A DNA stretch of 64,000 nt from Kaistia sp. 32K (GTDB lineage: Bacteria > Pseudomonadota > Alphaproteobacteria > Rhizobiales > Kaistiaceae), in NCBI RefSeq assembly GCF_016629525.1, contig NZ_AP024269.1, forward strand, positions 2,356,001-2,420,000, in the 5' to 3' direction. Position numbers and translations under genes: made by a program. Every line of letters begins with the position of its first letter. Positions within the stretch are counted from its first letter, which is position 1. The notes below the pieces were generated by a model. The model did no database searches. It saw only the letters and a list, made by a program, of their open reading frames with translations, and was not told where the DNA came from. Shown here one piece after another: positions 16,061 through 24,110 of the stretch.

Positions 16061-17185
16061 ATGAACCTGATCCGGTTTCCCGGCGCCACCATGACGGCGC
16101 CTGCCGGCAATCCGCACGTCACCGCGACGCTGCGCTCCCTGGTGACGGTGGTGCCGCCGCACCATATCCCGCAATCCGTGGCGAAGGAGCGGGCGCGCGA
16201 GGTCTTTGGCTCGCGCATGCCCTTCTTCGACCAGCTCGAGCAGGTGTTCGACAACGCCGCGATCGACGCGCGCTACAGCTGCCTGCCGGTCGAGTGGTTT
16301 CTCGGGCCGGCGGATTTCGAGGAGAAGACGCGGCTCTACCAGGAACACGCGACCGCCCTCGCCTTCACGGCCGCCAACCGGGCGCTGGACCGGGCCGAGC
16401 TGAAGGCCGAAGACATCGACGTCATCGTCTTCGTGTCCTCGACCGGCATCTCGACGCCCAGCATCGACGCGCGGCTGATGAACCTCATTCCGTTCCGCAG
16501 CGACGTGATGCGCCTGCCGGTGTTCGGGCTCGGCTGCGCCGGCGGCGTGCTCGGTATGACGCGGACGGCGCAGATGGCGCGCTCGCAGCCGGGTCTCAAC
16601 TGCCTGCTCATCGTCGTCGAGCTCTCCAGCCTCGCCTTCCGCTATGACCGGCTGACCAAGAGCAACCTCGTCGCCAGCGCATTGTTCGGCGACGGCGCCG
16701 CCGCCGCCATCGTCACGAGCGGCGCCGAGGATTCGACGTCCCCGACACTCGGCATCGGCGGCGAGCATTGCTGGCCCGACACGCTCGACGTGATGGGCTG
16801 GAACATCGACGCGCAGGGCTTCGACGTCATCTTCCAGCAGAGCATTCCGCAGATCATCGCCGACGATTATCCGGCCGCCCTCGACGGCTTCCTCGACCGG
16901 CATGGACTTGAGCGTGCCGACATCGACCGCCCGTGCTGCCATCCGGGCGGCGCGAAGGTGACGGACGAACTGGAGAAGGTGTTCGGATATCCGAAGTTCG
17001 GCCTCGATGCCGAGCGTCGCGTGCTCGCCGCCTATGGCAACATGTCGGCGCCCACGGTCCTGTTCGTGCTCGACGATCTGCTGCGGAGCGGCGCGAGCGG
17101 CACGCTGCTGATGTCGTCGCTCGGGCCGGGCTTCACCGCCGGGTTCCAGATGGTGACCGTCGCCGAACCACAGCCGGCGCCATGA
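16061..17185 (+). CDS. Type III polyketide synthase (chalcone synthase-like)
   Basis: 374-residue homodimeric ketosynthase fold that extends acyl-CoA starters with malonyl-CoA to give alkylpyrones or alkylresorcinols. The catalytic triad is intact: C159 in FGLGCAGG, H294 in CCHPGGAKV and N327 in AAYGNMSAPT. The start at 16061 has GGAGA 7 bases upstream; an in-frame ATG at 16046 is also possible. The stop overlaps the next gene by ATGA, a type III PKS plus methyltransferase arrangement like bpsA-bpsB of Bacillus and srsA-srsB of Streptomyces. Starter and product cannot be told from sequence. Confidence 0.92.
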   Translation: MNLIRFPGATMTAPAGNPHVTATLRSLVTVVPPHHIPQSVAKERAREVFGSRMPFFDQLEQVFDNAAIDARYSCLPVEWFLGPADFEEKTRLYQEHATALAFTAANRALDRAELKAEDIDVIVFVSSTGISTPSIDARLMNLIPFRSDVMRLPVFGLGCAGGVLGMTRTAQMARSQPGLNCLLIVVELSSLAFRYDRLTKSNLVASALFGDGAAAAIVTSGAEDSTSPTLGIGGEHCWPDTLDVMGWNIDAQGFDVIFQQSIPQIIADDYPAALDGFLDRHGLERADIDRPCCHPGGAKVTDELEKVFGYPKFGLDAERRVLAAYGNMSAPTVLFVLDDLLRSGASGTLLMSSLGPGFTAGFQMVTVAEPQPAP

Positions 17186-17760
17186 GCCTCGGCTGGGCCT
17201 ATTGGCTGCTCCTCGCCGTCGCCCTGCAGCGCGGCGTCGAGCTGATCCGCGCCCGCCGCAACACCCGCGCGCTGCTGGCGCGCGGCGGCCGCGAGGTCGG
17301 CCGGGAGCACTATCCCGTCATCGTCGCGCTGCACGCGGCCTGGCTCGCGACGCTCGCCCTGCTGACCGCGCCCGACCCGCCGGTCCAATGGATCCTGATC
17401 GCCGCCTTCGCGCTGCTTCAGCTCCTGCGCCTCTGGGTGCTGGCGAGCCTCGGCCCCTACTGGACCACCCGCATCATCACGATCGACGACGCGCCGCTCC
17501 GGGCGACCGGGCCCTACCGCTTCCTGCGCCACCCCAACTACGTCGTCGTCGCGCTGGAGATCCCGCTGCTCGCCCTGATCCTCGACCTGCCGGTCGCGGC
17601 GCTGGTCTTCGGCGTCCTGAACCTCGCCGTCCTCGCCTTCCGCATCCGGATCGAGAACCAGGCGCTACTGGCGCGCAGGCCGTCGGCGGATCACGCCGAA
17701 AGCAGGTCTTCCAAGGCCAGCGCGACGATCTCGGTCGCGGCGCGCAAGTCGGACAGCTGA
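17182..17760 (+). CDS. Isoprenylcysteine carboxyl methyltransferase (ICMT)-family membrane protein
   Basis: 192-residue membrane methyltransferase with about four to five spans. The SAM-binding ICMT signature is GPYRFLRHPNYVVVALEIPLL near residues 112-132, followed by FRIRIENQALLARR. By analogy with BpsB/YpbQ it probably O-methylates the polyketide made by the neighbouring synthase at the membrane. It is coupled to that gene by a 4-base overlap. The last 70 bases overlap the end of the convergent M20 gene, so the hydrophilic tail (SADHAESRSSKASATIS) is encoded on DNA used by both. Confidence 0.88.
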   Translation: MSLGWAYWLLLAVALQRGVELIRARRNTRALLARGGREVGREHYPVIVALHAAWLATLALLTAPDPPVQWILIAAFALLQLLRLWVLASLGPYWTTRIITIDDAPLRATGPYRFLRHPNYVVVALEIPLLALILDLPVAALVFGVLNLAVLAFRIRIENQALLARRPSADHAESRSSKASATISVAARKSDS

Positions 17761-18908
17761 ATGTGCTCGTCGGCCGAATTGGCGTTCGCCTCGAGGATGG
17801 AGCGCGGGCCGGCGCCATAGAGGATGGTCGGGATGCCGGCGGCCGAATAGTGCCGCGCATCGGTATAGAGCGGCGCGCCGGTCGGTTCGATCGCGAAGCC
17901 GAGCACCGATTTCGCCGGCCCCTGCACCGCCTCGACCAGCCGCTCGACGCCGGGCAGCGGCCTGAGCGGCTCGGCCAGCATGATGCGGCGACATTCGACC
18001 TCGACGCCCTCGGTCGCCGGCGTCGCCGCCTCGATCAGCTTGACGAGCTCTGCCTCGACCGCCTCGCCCTGCTCTTCCGGGATCAGCCGGCGGTCGATCC
18101 GGAAGGCGATCCGGTCGGGCACGACCGTCGTGTTGATGCCGCCCTCGATCATCCCCACGGTGATCTGCGGCGAGCCAATGCCGCGCTCCGTCGAGATGCG
18201 CTCGGCGAGGCGGCGCCGTTCGGCATAGATCGCGGTCAGGATCGGCGTGGCGGCTTCCAGCGCGTCGACGCCGGAAGACGGGATCGCGGCATGCGCCTGC
18301 CGGCCGCGCACGACGACCTCCAGATGCAGCGCGCCATTGTGCGCGGTGGTGATCGCGTAGGAGAACCCGGCCGAGATGGCATAGTCGGCCTTGGAGAGGT
18401 CGTGAGCCAGGAGCCATTGCGGCCCGACGAAGCCGCCTGTCTCCTCGTCATAGGTCAAATGCAGCTCGACGCCGCCCGAGAGGCGCTTGTCCGACTGTTC
18501 GAGCGCCAGCAGCGCGAAGGCATAGGTGGCGAAATCCGATTTTGAAACGGCCGCGCCGCGCCCGTAAAGCGCGCCGTTCCGTTCCTCGGCGCCATAGGGA
18601 TCCGTCGTCCAGCCGCGCCCGGGCGGCACGACGTCGCCATGCGCGTTGAGCGCGATCACCGGCCCCTCGCCGCTCCCGAACGTCTTGCGCACGATCAAAT
18701 TGGTGACGCTCTTCATGCCGTTCTGGCGGACATACGGCTCCGGCACGGGATATTGCTCGACCGTGAAACCGAGCGCCTCCAGTTCGGCGGCCGCGGCTTC
18801 AGCGTGCGGCGCGCAGTTTCCCGGCGGATTGTCGCTCGGGATCCGGATCATCGCCTTCAGGAACGCGACTTCGCGCTCCCAATTGGCGGCGATGGCGTCG
18901 CGGATCAT
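17691..18908 (-). CDS. M20 family (ArgE/DapE-type) deacylase
   Basis: 405-residue zinc amidohydrolase. Metal-site motifs are visible: LNAHGDVVPPG (His and Asp), the catalytic/ligand pair in TYDEETGGFVG, the dimerisation-domain His in RGRQAHAAIP, and the late His in NSADEHIQL. It cleaves N-acyl or N-carbamoyl amides in family members. Its start overlaps the allantoate-amidohydrolase-like gene by ATGA, so it is the last gene of the purine operon and may act on a ureide product; this is inferred. The 3' end overlaps the convergent ICMT gene by 70 bases. Confidence 0.85.
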   Translation of the reverse strand: MIRDAIAANWEREVAFLKAMIRIPSDNPPGNCAPHAEAAAAELEALGFTVEQYPVPEPYVRQNGMKSVTNLIVRKTFGSGEGPVIALNAHGDVVPPGRGWTTDPYGAEERNGALYGRGAAVSKSDFATYAFALLALEQSDKRLSGGVELHLTYDEETGGFVGPQWLLAHDLSKADYAISAGFSYAITTAHNGALHLEVVVRGRQAHAAIPSSGVDALEAATPILTAIYAERRRLAERISTERGIGSPQITVGMIEGGINTTVVPDRIAFRIDRRLIPEEQGEAVEAELVKLIEAATPATEGVEVECRRIMLAEPLRPLPGVERLVEAVQGPAKSVLGFAIEPTGAPLYTDARHYSAAGIPTILYGAGPRSILEANANSADEHIQLSDLRAATEIVALALEDLLSA

Positions 18909-20179
18909 GTCGCCTCTTCCTGGCGGGCCAGCTCGAGTATGGTCCCGACCAGGGCCTCGACGGCGACGCCCATGTCGTCCTCGGTCACGAACTCGGCCGG
19001 GTTGTGGCTGATACCGCCCCGGCAGCGCACGAAGATCATCCCGTATTCACAGAGATGCGCCATCGACAGGCCGTCATGGCCGGCGCCAGACAAAAGCTTC
19101 TGCGCCGGCTTGCCCATCACCTCGGATGTCGCCGTCTCGATCGCCGCCGTCAGCCGCGCACCGCAGGGGGCGAACGGCTTTTCCAGATAGGTGTCGAAGC
19201 TCAGCGCGACCTGGCGGACGGCCTCGATCTTGCGCGCCTGCGAGATGATCGCGGCGACGGCATCGCGCCGTGCCTCGTCCGTGGCGGCGCGCACGTCAAG
19301 CGTCAGGCGCACCTCGGACGGGATGACGTTCGAGGCGCCCGGCATAACGTCCAGCTGACCAACAGTCACGACGAGCGCGTTCTTGCGGTCCTTGCGGCCG
19401 ATCGCCTCCATGGCGACCAGGAGCTCCGCCGCCGCCGCCAGCGCGTCGCGCCGCATCGGCATCGGCACCGTGCCCGCATGCCCCGCCTCGCCGCGAATGC
19501 GGATGTGGTGCCGGCTCTGGCTGGCGATCGCGGTCACGACGCCGAGCGGCGCGTTGGTGCGCTCCAGCACCGGCCCCTGCTCGATATGGACCTCGAGATA
19601 GCCGAGCACGGAATCGGCCGGATAGGCTTCCTCGGCCACGGTTTCCGGATCGAGCCCGAAGGCGGTGATCGCCTCGCGCATGGTGATGCCGGCGCGGTCG
19701 GTCTGGTCCAGCGTCGCCGTCTCGAAGACGCCAGCGGCGATCGCCGACGACGTCAGCGTGATCGGAAAGCGCACGCCCTCCTCGTCGCCGAAGGCGAGAA
19801 TTTCGAGCCCGAACGGAAGGGCGACGCCGCGCGCCTTCAGCGCCTCGACGGCGAGCAGGGCGGCGACGACGCCGAAATTGCCGTCATAGCGCCCGGCATC
19901 GATCACCGTGTCGATATGCGAGCCGATCAGCAGCGATTTATTGCCACTGCGTCCGGCCTTTCCGGGCGGGAGCGAGCCGCGCATGCTGCCGGAGGCGTCC
20001 ATGCGGACGGAAAGGCCCGCCTCGCGCATCCACTCGCCGACCAGTTCGGCGGCGCGCTTGTGCTCGGGCGTCAGATAGAGCCGGGTCAGATTATCGGGGC
20101 TGGCGGAAATCGCGGCGAGCGCGTCGATCATCTGCTGCGCGCGGGCGCCGGTCGCGCGGGTGGTGGCAAGCTCGGTCAT
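18905..20179 (-). CDS. allC: Allantoate amidohydrolase / N-carbamoyl-amino-acid hydrolase (M20)
   Basis: 424 residues, HyuC/AllC-type M20 enzyme. Motifs: GSHIDTVIDAGRYDGNFGV (metal His/Asp), FGDEEGVRF (paired Glu), EVHIEQGPVLE, GEAGHAGTVPM and a late metal His in CRGGISHNPAE. The uric-acid context favours allantoate to ureidoglycine plus CO2 and ammonia, although N-carbamoyl-L-amino acid hydrolysis cannot be excluded from sequence. The start overlaps the end of uraD by 4 bases and the stop overlaps the next M20 gene by 4, so translation is tightly coupled. Confidence 0.85.
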   Translation of the reverse strand: MTELATTRATGARAQQMIDALAAISASPDNLTRLYLTPEHKRAAELVGEWMREAGLSVRMDASGSMRGSLPPGKAGRSGNKSLLIGSHIDTVIDAGRYDGNFGVVAALLAVEALKARGVALPFGLEILAFGDEEGVRFPITLTSSAIAAGVFETATLDQTDRAGITMREAITAFGLDPETVAEEAYPADSVLGYLEVHIEQGPVLERTNAPLGVVTAIASQSRHHIRIRGEAGHAGTVPMPMRRDALAAAAELLVAMEAIGRKDRKNALVVTVGQLDVMPGASNVIPSEVRLTLDVRAATDEARRDAVAAIISQARKIEAVRQVALSFDTYLEKPFAPCGARLTAAIETATSEVMGKPAQKLLSGAGHDGLSMAHLCEYGMIFVRCRGGISHNPAEFVTEDDMGVAVEALVGTILELARQEEAT

Positions 20180-20697
20180 TCGGAAACACGGTCCTCGAGG
20201 CGGAAACGGATGATCCGCTGGACCTGCGTCAGCGCGGTCGCGAATTCGATGTCGGCGGGATTGTCCAAGCGGGCTTCGAAGGCGGCGAGCACCTGGTCCT
20301 TCGTCGCGCCCTTGACGGCGAGGATGAAGGGAATGCCGAAGCGGTCGCTATACACAGCGTTGAGGCGGGAGAAGCGGGCATACTCGTCCGCCGTCATCCG
20401 GTCGAGGCCGGCGCCGGCCTGCTCGCTGCGCGATTCCGGCGCCAGTTCGCCGGCGATCGCGGCGCGGCCGGCGAGATCGGGATGCGCCAGAAGCAACGCG
20501 CGCTGCGCGTCTTCATCGGCCTGCAGCACGGCGTCGGCAAAGGCCGCCACCATCGCTTCCCGGTCCGGGTAGGGCCGCGCCCTCCCCGCCTCCTCGGCCA
20601 CCCACGGCGAATGTTCGGCGATATCGCCGAAACGCGTCACGAAGGCTTCCTCGTCCATGCGGTTGACCGCGGCGAGCGTCAGCGGTTGGGTCGACAT
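20176..20697 (-). CDS. uraD: 2-oxo-4-hydroxy-4-carboxy-5-ureidoimidazoline decarboxylase
   Basis: 173-residue OHCU decarboxylase, third step from urate to S-allantoin. Family blocks are visible: ERFG-like FVTRFGDIAEHSPWVAEEA, LLLAHPDLAGRAA, and RFSRLNAVYSDRFGIPFILAVKGAT with the conserved NxxYxxRFG(F/I)PF signature. The catalytic His is expected in the HPDL/EHSPWV segments. The ATG at 20697 is chosen; a TTG further up adds seven residues. Neither has a strong ribosome site, so coupling to puuD (33-base gap) may matter. Confidence 0.93.
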   Translation of the reverse strand: MSTQPLTLAAVNRMDEEAFVTRFGDIAEHSPWVAEEAGRARPYPDREAMVAAFADAVLQADEDAQRALLLAHPDLAGRAAIAGELAPESRSEQAGAGLDRMTADEYARFSRLNAVYSDRFGIPFILAVKGATKDQVLAAFEARLDNPADIEFATALTQVQRIIRFRLEDRVSE

Positions 20698-20730
20698 TTC
20701 ATCCCGGTTGCAGACCAATCTCAGGCTTGT

Positions 20731-21912
20731 CTAATGGCTTTGCAGCCACGCGCCAAGCCTCTTGCGATCCTCCTCCGTCATGCCGTGCTCGTTGCCGAGC
20801 GGCATGGCGGTGCCGTTCACCGCTTGCGCCATGATCTGCTGCTTGTGCGCGGCGAGCTGGTCCGTCGAGGTCAGGACCACGCCCTTGGGCGGCGCGTCGA
20901 AGCCGTCATGCGTCGGCTTGGCCGAATGGCAGGCGGCGCAATGGCGCGCCGTCAGCGTCAGCACGTCGGCATCCGACACGGTGAGGCCAGGGTCGAGCTC
21001 GACCGGTCGCGGCGCGGTCATGACCAGCAGCACGCCGAAGGCCACCGCCGACGCCGGGATCGTCCAGGCGAACTTGCGGAACGGGTCATGCGCCTCGTGC
21101 CGGTTGAGGAAATGGCGGATCGATCCGCCAAGCAGCAGCACGAAGGCGACGAGGATCCAGCTGTGCGGATGGCTCGACAGCATCGGATAATGGTTCGACA
21201 CCATCATCAGCAGCACGGGCAGCGTCAGGTAGTTGTTGTGCACCGAGCGCTGCTTGCCGATCGCGCCGAGGCGCGGATCCGGCTTCTCGTGCTTCAGGAG
21301 CGAGGCGACGATCTTCTTCTGGTTCGGGATGATCACGCCGAAAACGTTGACCGCCATGATCGTGCCGATGAAGGCGCCGACATGGATCAGCGCGCCGCGG
21401 CCCGAATAAACATGCGTGAACATGTAGGCGGCGCCGACGATCAGCACGAACAGGCAGACGGCCAGCAGCGGCGTGTTGCGGCCGATGATCGACTTGCAGA
21501 GCTGGTCGTAGATCACCCAGCCGCCGACGAGCGACAGCATCGAGATGACGATCGCCTGCGACGGCAGCATCGGCAGGATCGACTTGTCGATCAGGAAGGT
21601 GTTGGCGTTCCAGTAATACTGGACGGTCAGGAGCAGAAAGCCGGTGACCCAGGTGAGATAGGCCTCCCACTTGTACCAGATCAGGTCGGACGGCAGCGCC
21701 GGCGGCGCGACCAGGTATTTCTCGACGTGATAGAAGCCGCCGCCATGCACTTCCCAGGCGGTGCCATAGACGCCTTCCTTCATCTGCTCGCGCTTCTTCA
21801 GCGAGAGGTCGAGCGCGATGAAATAGAAGGAGGTTCCGATCCAGCCGATGCCGACCACCATGTGGGCCCAGCGGATCAGGAGGTTCAGCCAATCGACGAC
21901 GAATGCGGACAT
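20731..21912 (-). CDS. puuD: Membrane urate oxidase/hydroxylase with C-terminal cytochrome c
   Basis: 393-residue integral membrane protein of the PuuD family, which oxidises urate to 5-hydroxyisourate and passes electrons to the respiratory chain. Around eight spans fill residues 1-300, with conserved WAHMVVGIGWIGTSFYFIALD at the start and WEVHGGGFYHVEKY. The C-terminal cytochrome c domain has the heme site CAACH at 325-329 and a possible axial Met370 in GTAMPLGN. It makes uricase unnecessary and fits between xdhABC and uraH/uraD in the pathway. Confidence 0.94.
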   Translation of the reverse strand: MSAFVVDWLNLLIRWAHMVVGIGWIGTSFYFIALDLSLKKREQMKEGVYGTAWEVHGGGFYHVEKYLVAPPALPSDLIWYKWEAYLTWVTGFLLLTVQYYWNANTFLIDKSILPMLPSQAIVISMLSLVGGWVIYDQLCKSIIGRNTPLLAVCLFVLIVGAAYMFTHVYSGRGALIHVGAFIGTIMAVNVFGVIIPNQKKIVASLLKHEKPDPRLGAIGKQRSVHNNYLTLPVLLMMVSNHYPMLSSHPHSWILVAFVLLLGGSIRHFLNRHEAHDPFRKFAWTIPASAVAFGVLLVMTAPRPVELDPGLTVSDADVLTLTARHCAACHSAKPTHDGFDAPPKGVVLTSTDQLAAHKQQIMAQAVNGTAMPLGNEHGMTEEDRKRLGAWLQSH

Positions 21913-21971
21913 CGGGCGGGCTTCGGTCTCGTTGTGGTACCGGTTCCGAACGAACTCGGACCCGCGCCGGG

Positions 21972-21988
21972 ACGCCGCGTAGCGGCGT
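21972..21988. other. Hairpin between BMP binding protein and puuD genes
   Basis: ACGCCGC-GTA-GCGGCGT forms a perfect 7-bp hairpin in the 112-base gap. There is no U-tract, so an mRNA-stabilising 3' end for the binding-protein transcript or partial termination are both possible. Confidence 0.4.
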
Positions 21989-22024
21989 GGACGGCGCAGG
22001 TCCTGCTAGGCGTGCGACAGCGGC

Positions 22025-23095
22025 CTATTTCGGCAGCTGGTCGTCGATGCCCTTGACGTACCAGTTCATGCTGAGGAGCGTGCCGTCGTCGAGGTTCTTG
22101 CCTTCGCCGATCGCCTCGGTGCCGTCCTGCTTGAAGATCGGTCCCTTGAACGGATGCAGCGTGCCGGCCTCGATCTCGGCCTGGGTCTTCTTGGCGGCGG
22201 CGACGACGTCATCCGGCAGGTTGGTGTAGTCGGCCATGTGCAGGATGCCGTCCTTCAGGCCGTCCCAGCTCTGCTCGGCCTTCCAGCTGCCGTCGAGCAC
22301 CGCGTTGACGCGCTTGACGTAGTACGGACCCCAGGTGTCGATAATCGCCGTGTACTGCGCCTTGGGCGCGAACTTGTACATGTCGTGCGCCTGGCCGAAG
22401 CCGTGCAGGCCACGCTCCTGGGCGATCTGCAGCGGCGCGGGCGAATCCGTGTGCTGGGTGATGATGTCGGCGCCCTGGTCGAACAGCGCCTTGGCGGCGT
22501 CGGCTTCCTTGGCGGGATCGAACCAGGAATTGACCCAGACGACCTTGATCTTGAAGTCCGGGTTGATCGACTGCGCGCCGAGCATGAACGAATTGATGCC
22601 CATCACCACTTCGGGGATCGGGAAGGAGACGATGTAGCCGGCGACGCCGGACTTCGACTGCTTGGCCGCGATCTGGCCGGCGATGTAGCGGCCTTCATAG
22701 AAGCGCGCATTGTAGGTGCCGACATTCGGCGCCGTCTTGAAGCCGGTGGCGTGCTCGAACTTCACGTTCGGGAACTTCGCGGCGACCTTGATGGTCGGGT
22801 CCATGAAGCCGAACGAGGTCGAGAAGATGATCTGGCAGCCGGAGCGGGCGAGGCGCTCGAGCGCGCGCTCGGCGTCCGGGCCCTCGGCGATGCTCTCGAC
22901 ATAGGAGGTCTCGACCTTGTCGCCGAGTTCCTTCTCGACCATCTGGCGGCCGACGTCGTGGCCCTCGCTGTAGCCGCCGTCATTGTGCGGACCGACATAC
23001 ATCCAGCATGCCTTCAGCTTGTCGGCCGCGTTGGCGGAACCGACGCCGATGGCCAGTGCAATCACCGCGGTCGCGGCGGTCAGAATGTGTTTCAA
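22025..23095 (-). CDS. BMP family ABC transporter substrate-binding protein
   Basis: 356 residues, periplasmic binding protein of the basic membrane protein (BmpA/PnrA/Med) family, whose members bind purine nucleosides or bases. A Sec signal peptide ends near GSANAADK, without a lipobox cysteine. Conserved BMP segments: WMYVGPHNDGGYSEGHDVGR near 31-50, IIFSTSFGFMDP near 90 and GTYNARFYEGRYIAGQIAA near 128. It sits among urate-degradation genes and next to its own permeases (91-base gap), so a purine ligand is likely. Confidence 0.92.
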   Translation of the reverse strand: MKHILTAATAVIALAIGVGSANAADKLKACWMYVGPHNDGGYSEGHDVGRQMVEKELGDKVETSYVESIAEGPDAERALERLARSGCQIIFSTSFGFMDPTIKVAAKFPNVKFEHATGFKTAPNVGTYNARFYEGRYIAGQIAAKQSKSGVAGYIVSFPIPEVVMGINSFMLGAQSINPDFKIKVVWVNSWFDPAKEADAAKALFDQGADIITQHTDSPAPLQIAQERGLHGFGQAHDMYKFAPKAQYTAIIDTWGPYYVKRVNAVLDGSWKAEQSWDGLKDGILHMADYTNLPDDVVAAAKKTQAEIEAGTLHPFKGPIFKQDGTEAIGEGKNLDDGTLLSMNWYVKGIDDQLPK

Positions 23096-23186
23096 GGCCT
23101 GTTCCCCTCTGTACGTCTCGTTGTGCGATCCGACCCGTTCCGGATATCGCCGCGGATCGCTGCGGCATGTCCCGGCATGATGTTCC

Positions 23187-24110
23187 CTAGCGGTCGGGAA
23201 CGAAAGATTGCCCGAGCGCCGCCGGCGTATTGGCCCGGACGAGCGCGCGGTTGCGCGAAATGATCACCAGCACGACGATCGTCGTGAGATACGGCAGCGC
23301 CGACAGGAACTGCGACGGCACGCCGACGCCGAGCGCCTGCGCATGCAGCTGCAGGATGCTGACGCCGCCGAACAGCAGCGCGCCGATCAGAACGCGGCGC
23401 GGCAGCCAGGTGGCGAACACGACGAGCGCCAGCGCGATCCAGCCGCGCCCCGCCGTCATCGCCTGCGTCCATTGCGGCGTATAGACGAGCGACAGGTACG
23501 CGCCCGCGAGGCCCGAGCAGGCGCCGCCGAACAGCACCGCCATGAAGCGGACGCGGATGACGCTGTAGCCGAGCGCATGGGCGGACGCGTGGCTGTCGCC
23601 GACCGCGCGCAGGATCAGCCCGCCGCGCATGCGGAACAGAAACCACGACACGCCGATGGTGATCGCGATGGCGAGATAGGTCAGCGGATCCAGACGGAAC
23701 AGCAGGCCGACGACGGGCAGGTCGCTGAGGACCGGGATCGAGACACGGGCAAGACCGGCGCCGGGCACGCCGACGAAGGCGTCGCCGATCAGGCCCGAGA
23801 GGCCGAGGCCGAACAGCGTCAGCGCCAGGCCGGAGGCGACCTGGTTGGCGACGAAGATCAGCGTCACGACGCCGAACAGCGCCGCCATCGCCATGCCGGC
23901 GAAGATCGCGCCAAGGATGCCGAGGCCGAAGCTGCCGGTCGTATGCGCCACCGCGAAGCCGACGACCGCGCCCATCGCCATCATGCCCTCGACACCAAGG
24001 TTGAGGACGCCGGAGCGCTCGGTCACCAGTTCGCCGATCGCGGCGAAGAGCAGCGGCGTCGCCGCCGTGATGATGGTGAGCAGGATGCCTTCGAGCATGA
24101 GCGCGGTCAT
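23187..24110 (-). CDS. ABC transporter permease (BMP/nucleoside type), subunit 2
   Basis: 307-residue permease of the RbsC/NupQ-like family with eight to ten spans. Family block LVTERSGVLNLGVEGMMAMGAVVGF near residues 27-50 and FALTLFGLGLSGLIG-like GLALTLFGLGLSGLIG near 95. The start overlaps the other permease gene by ATGA. It forms the inner-membrane channel for the BMP importer together with the next gene upstream. Confidence 0.92.
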   Translation of the reverse strand: MTALMLEGILLTIITAATPLLFAAIGELVTERSGVLNLGVEGMMAMGAVVGFAVAHTTGSFGLGILGAIFAGMAMAALFGVVTLIFVANQVASGLALTLFGLGLSGLIGDAFVGVPGAGLARVSIPVLSDLPVVGLLFRLDPLTYLAIAITIGVSWFLFRMRGGLILRAVGDSHASAHALGYSVIRVRFMAVLFGGACSGLAGAYLSLVYTPQWTQAMTAGRGWIALALVVFATWLPRRVLIGALLFGGVSILQLHAQALGVGVPSQFLSALPYLTTIVVLVIISRNRALVRANTPAALGQSFVPDR

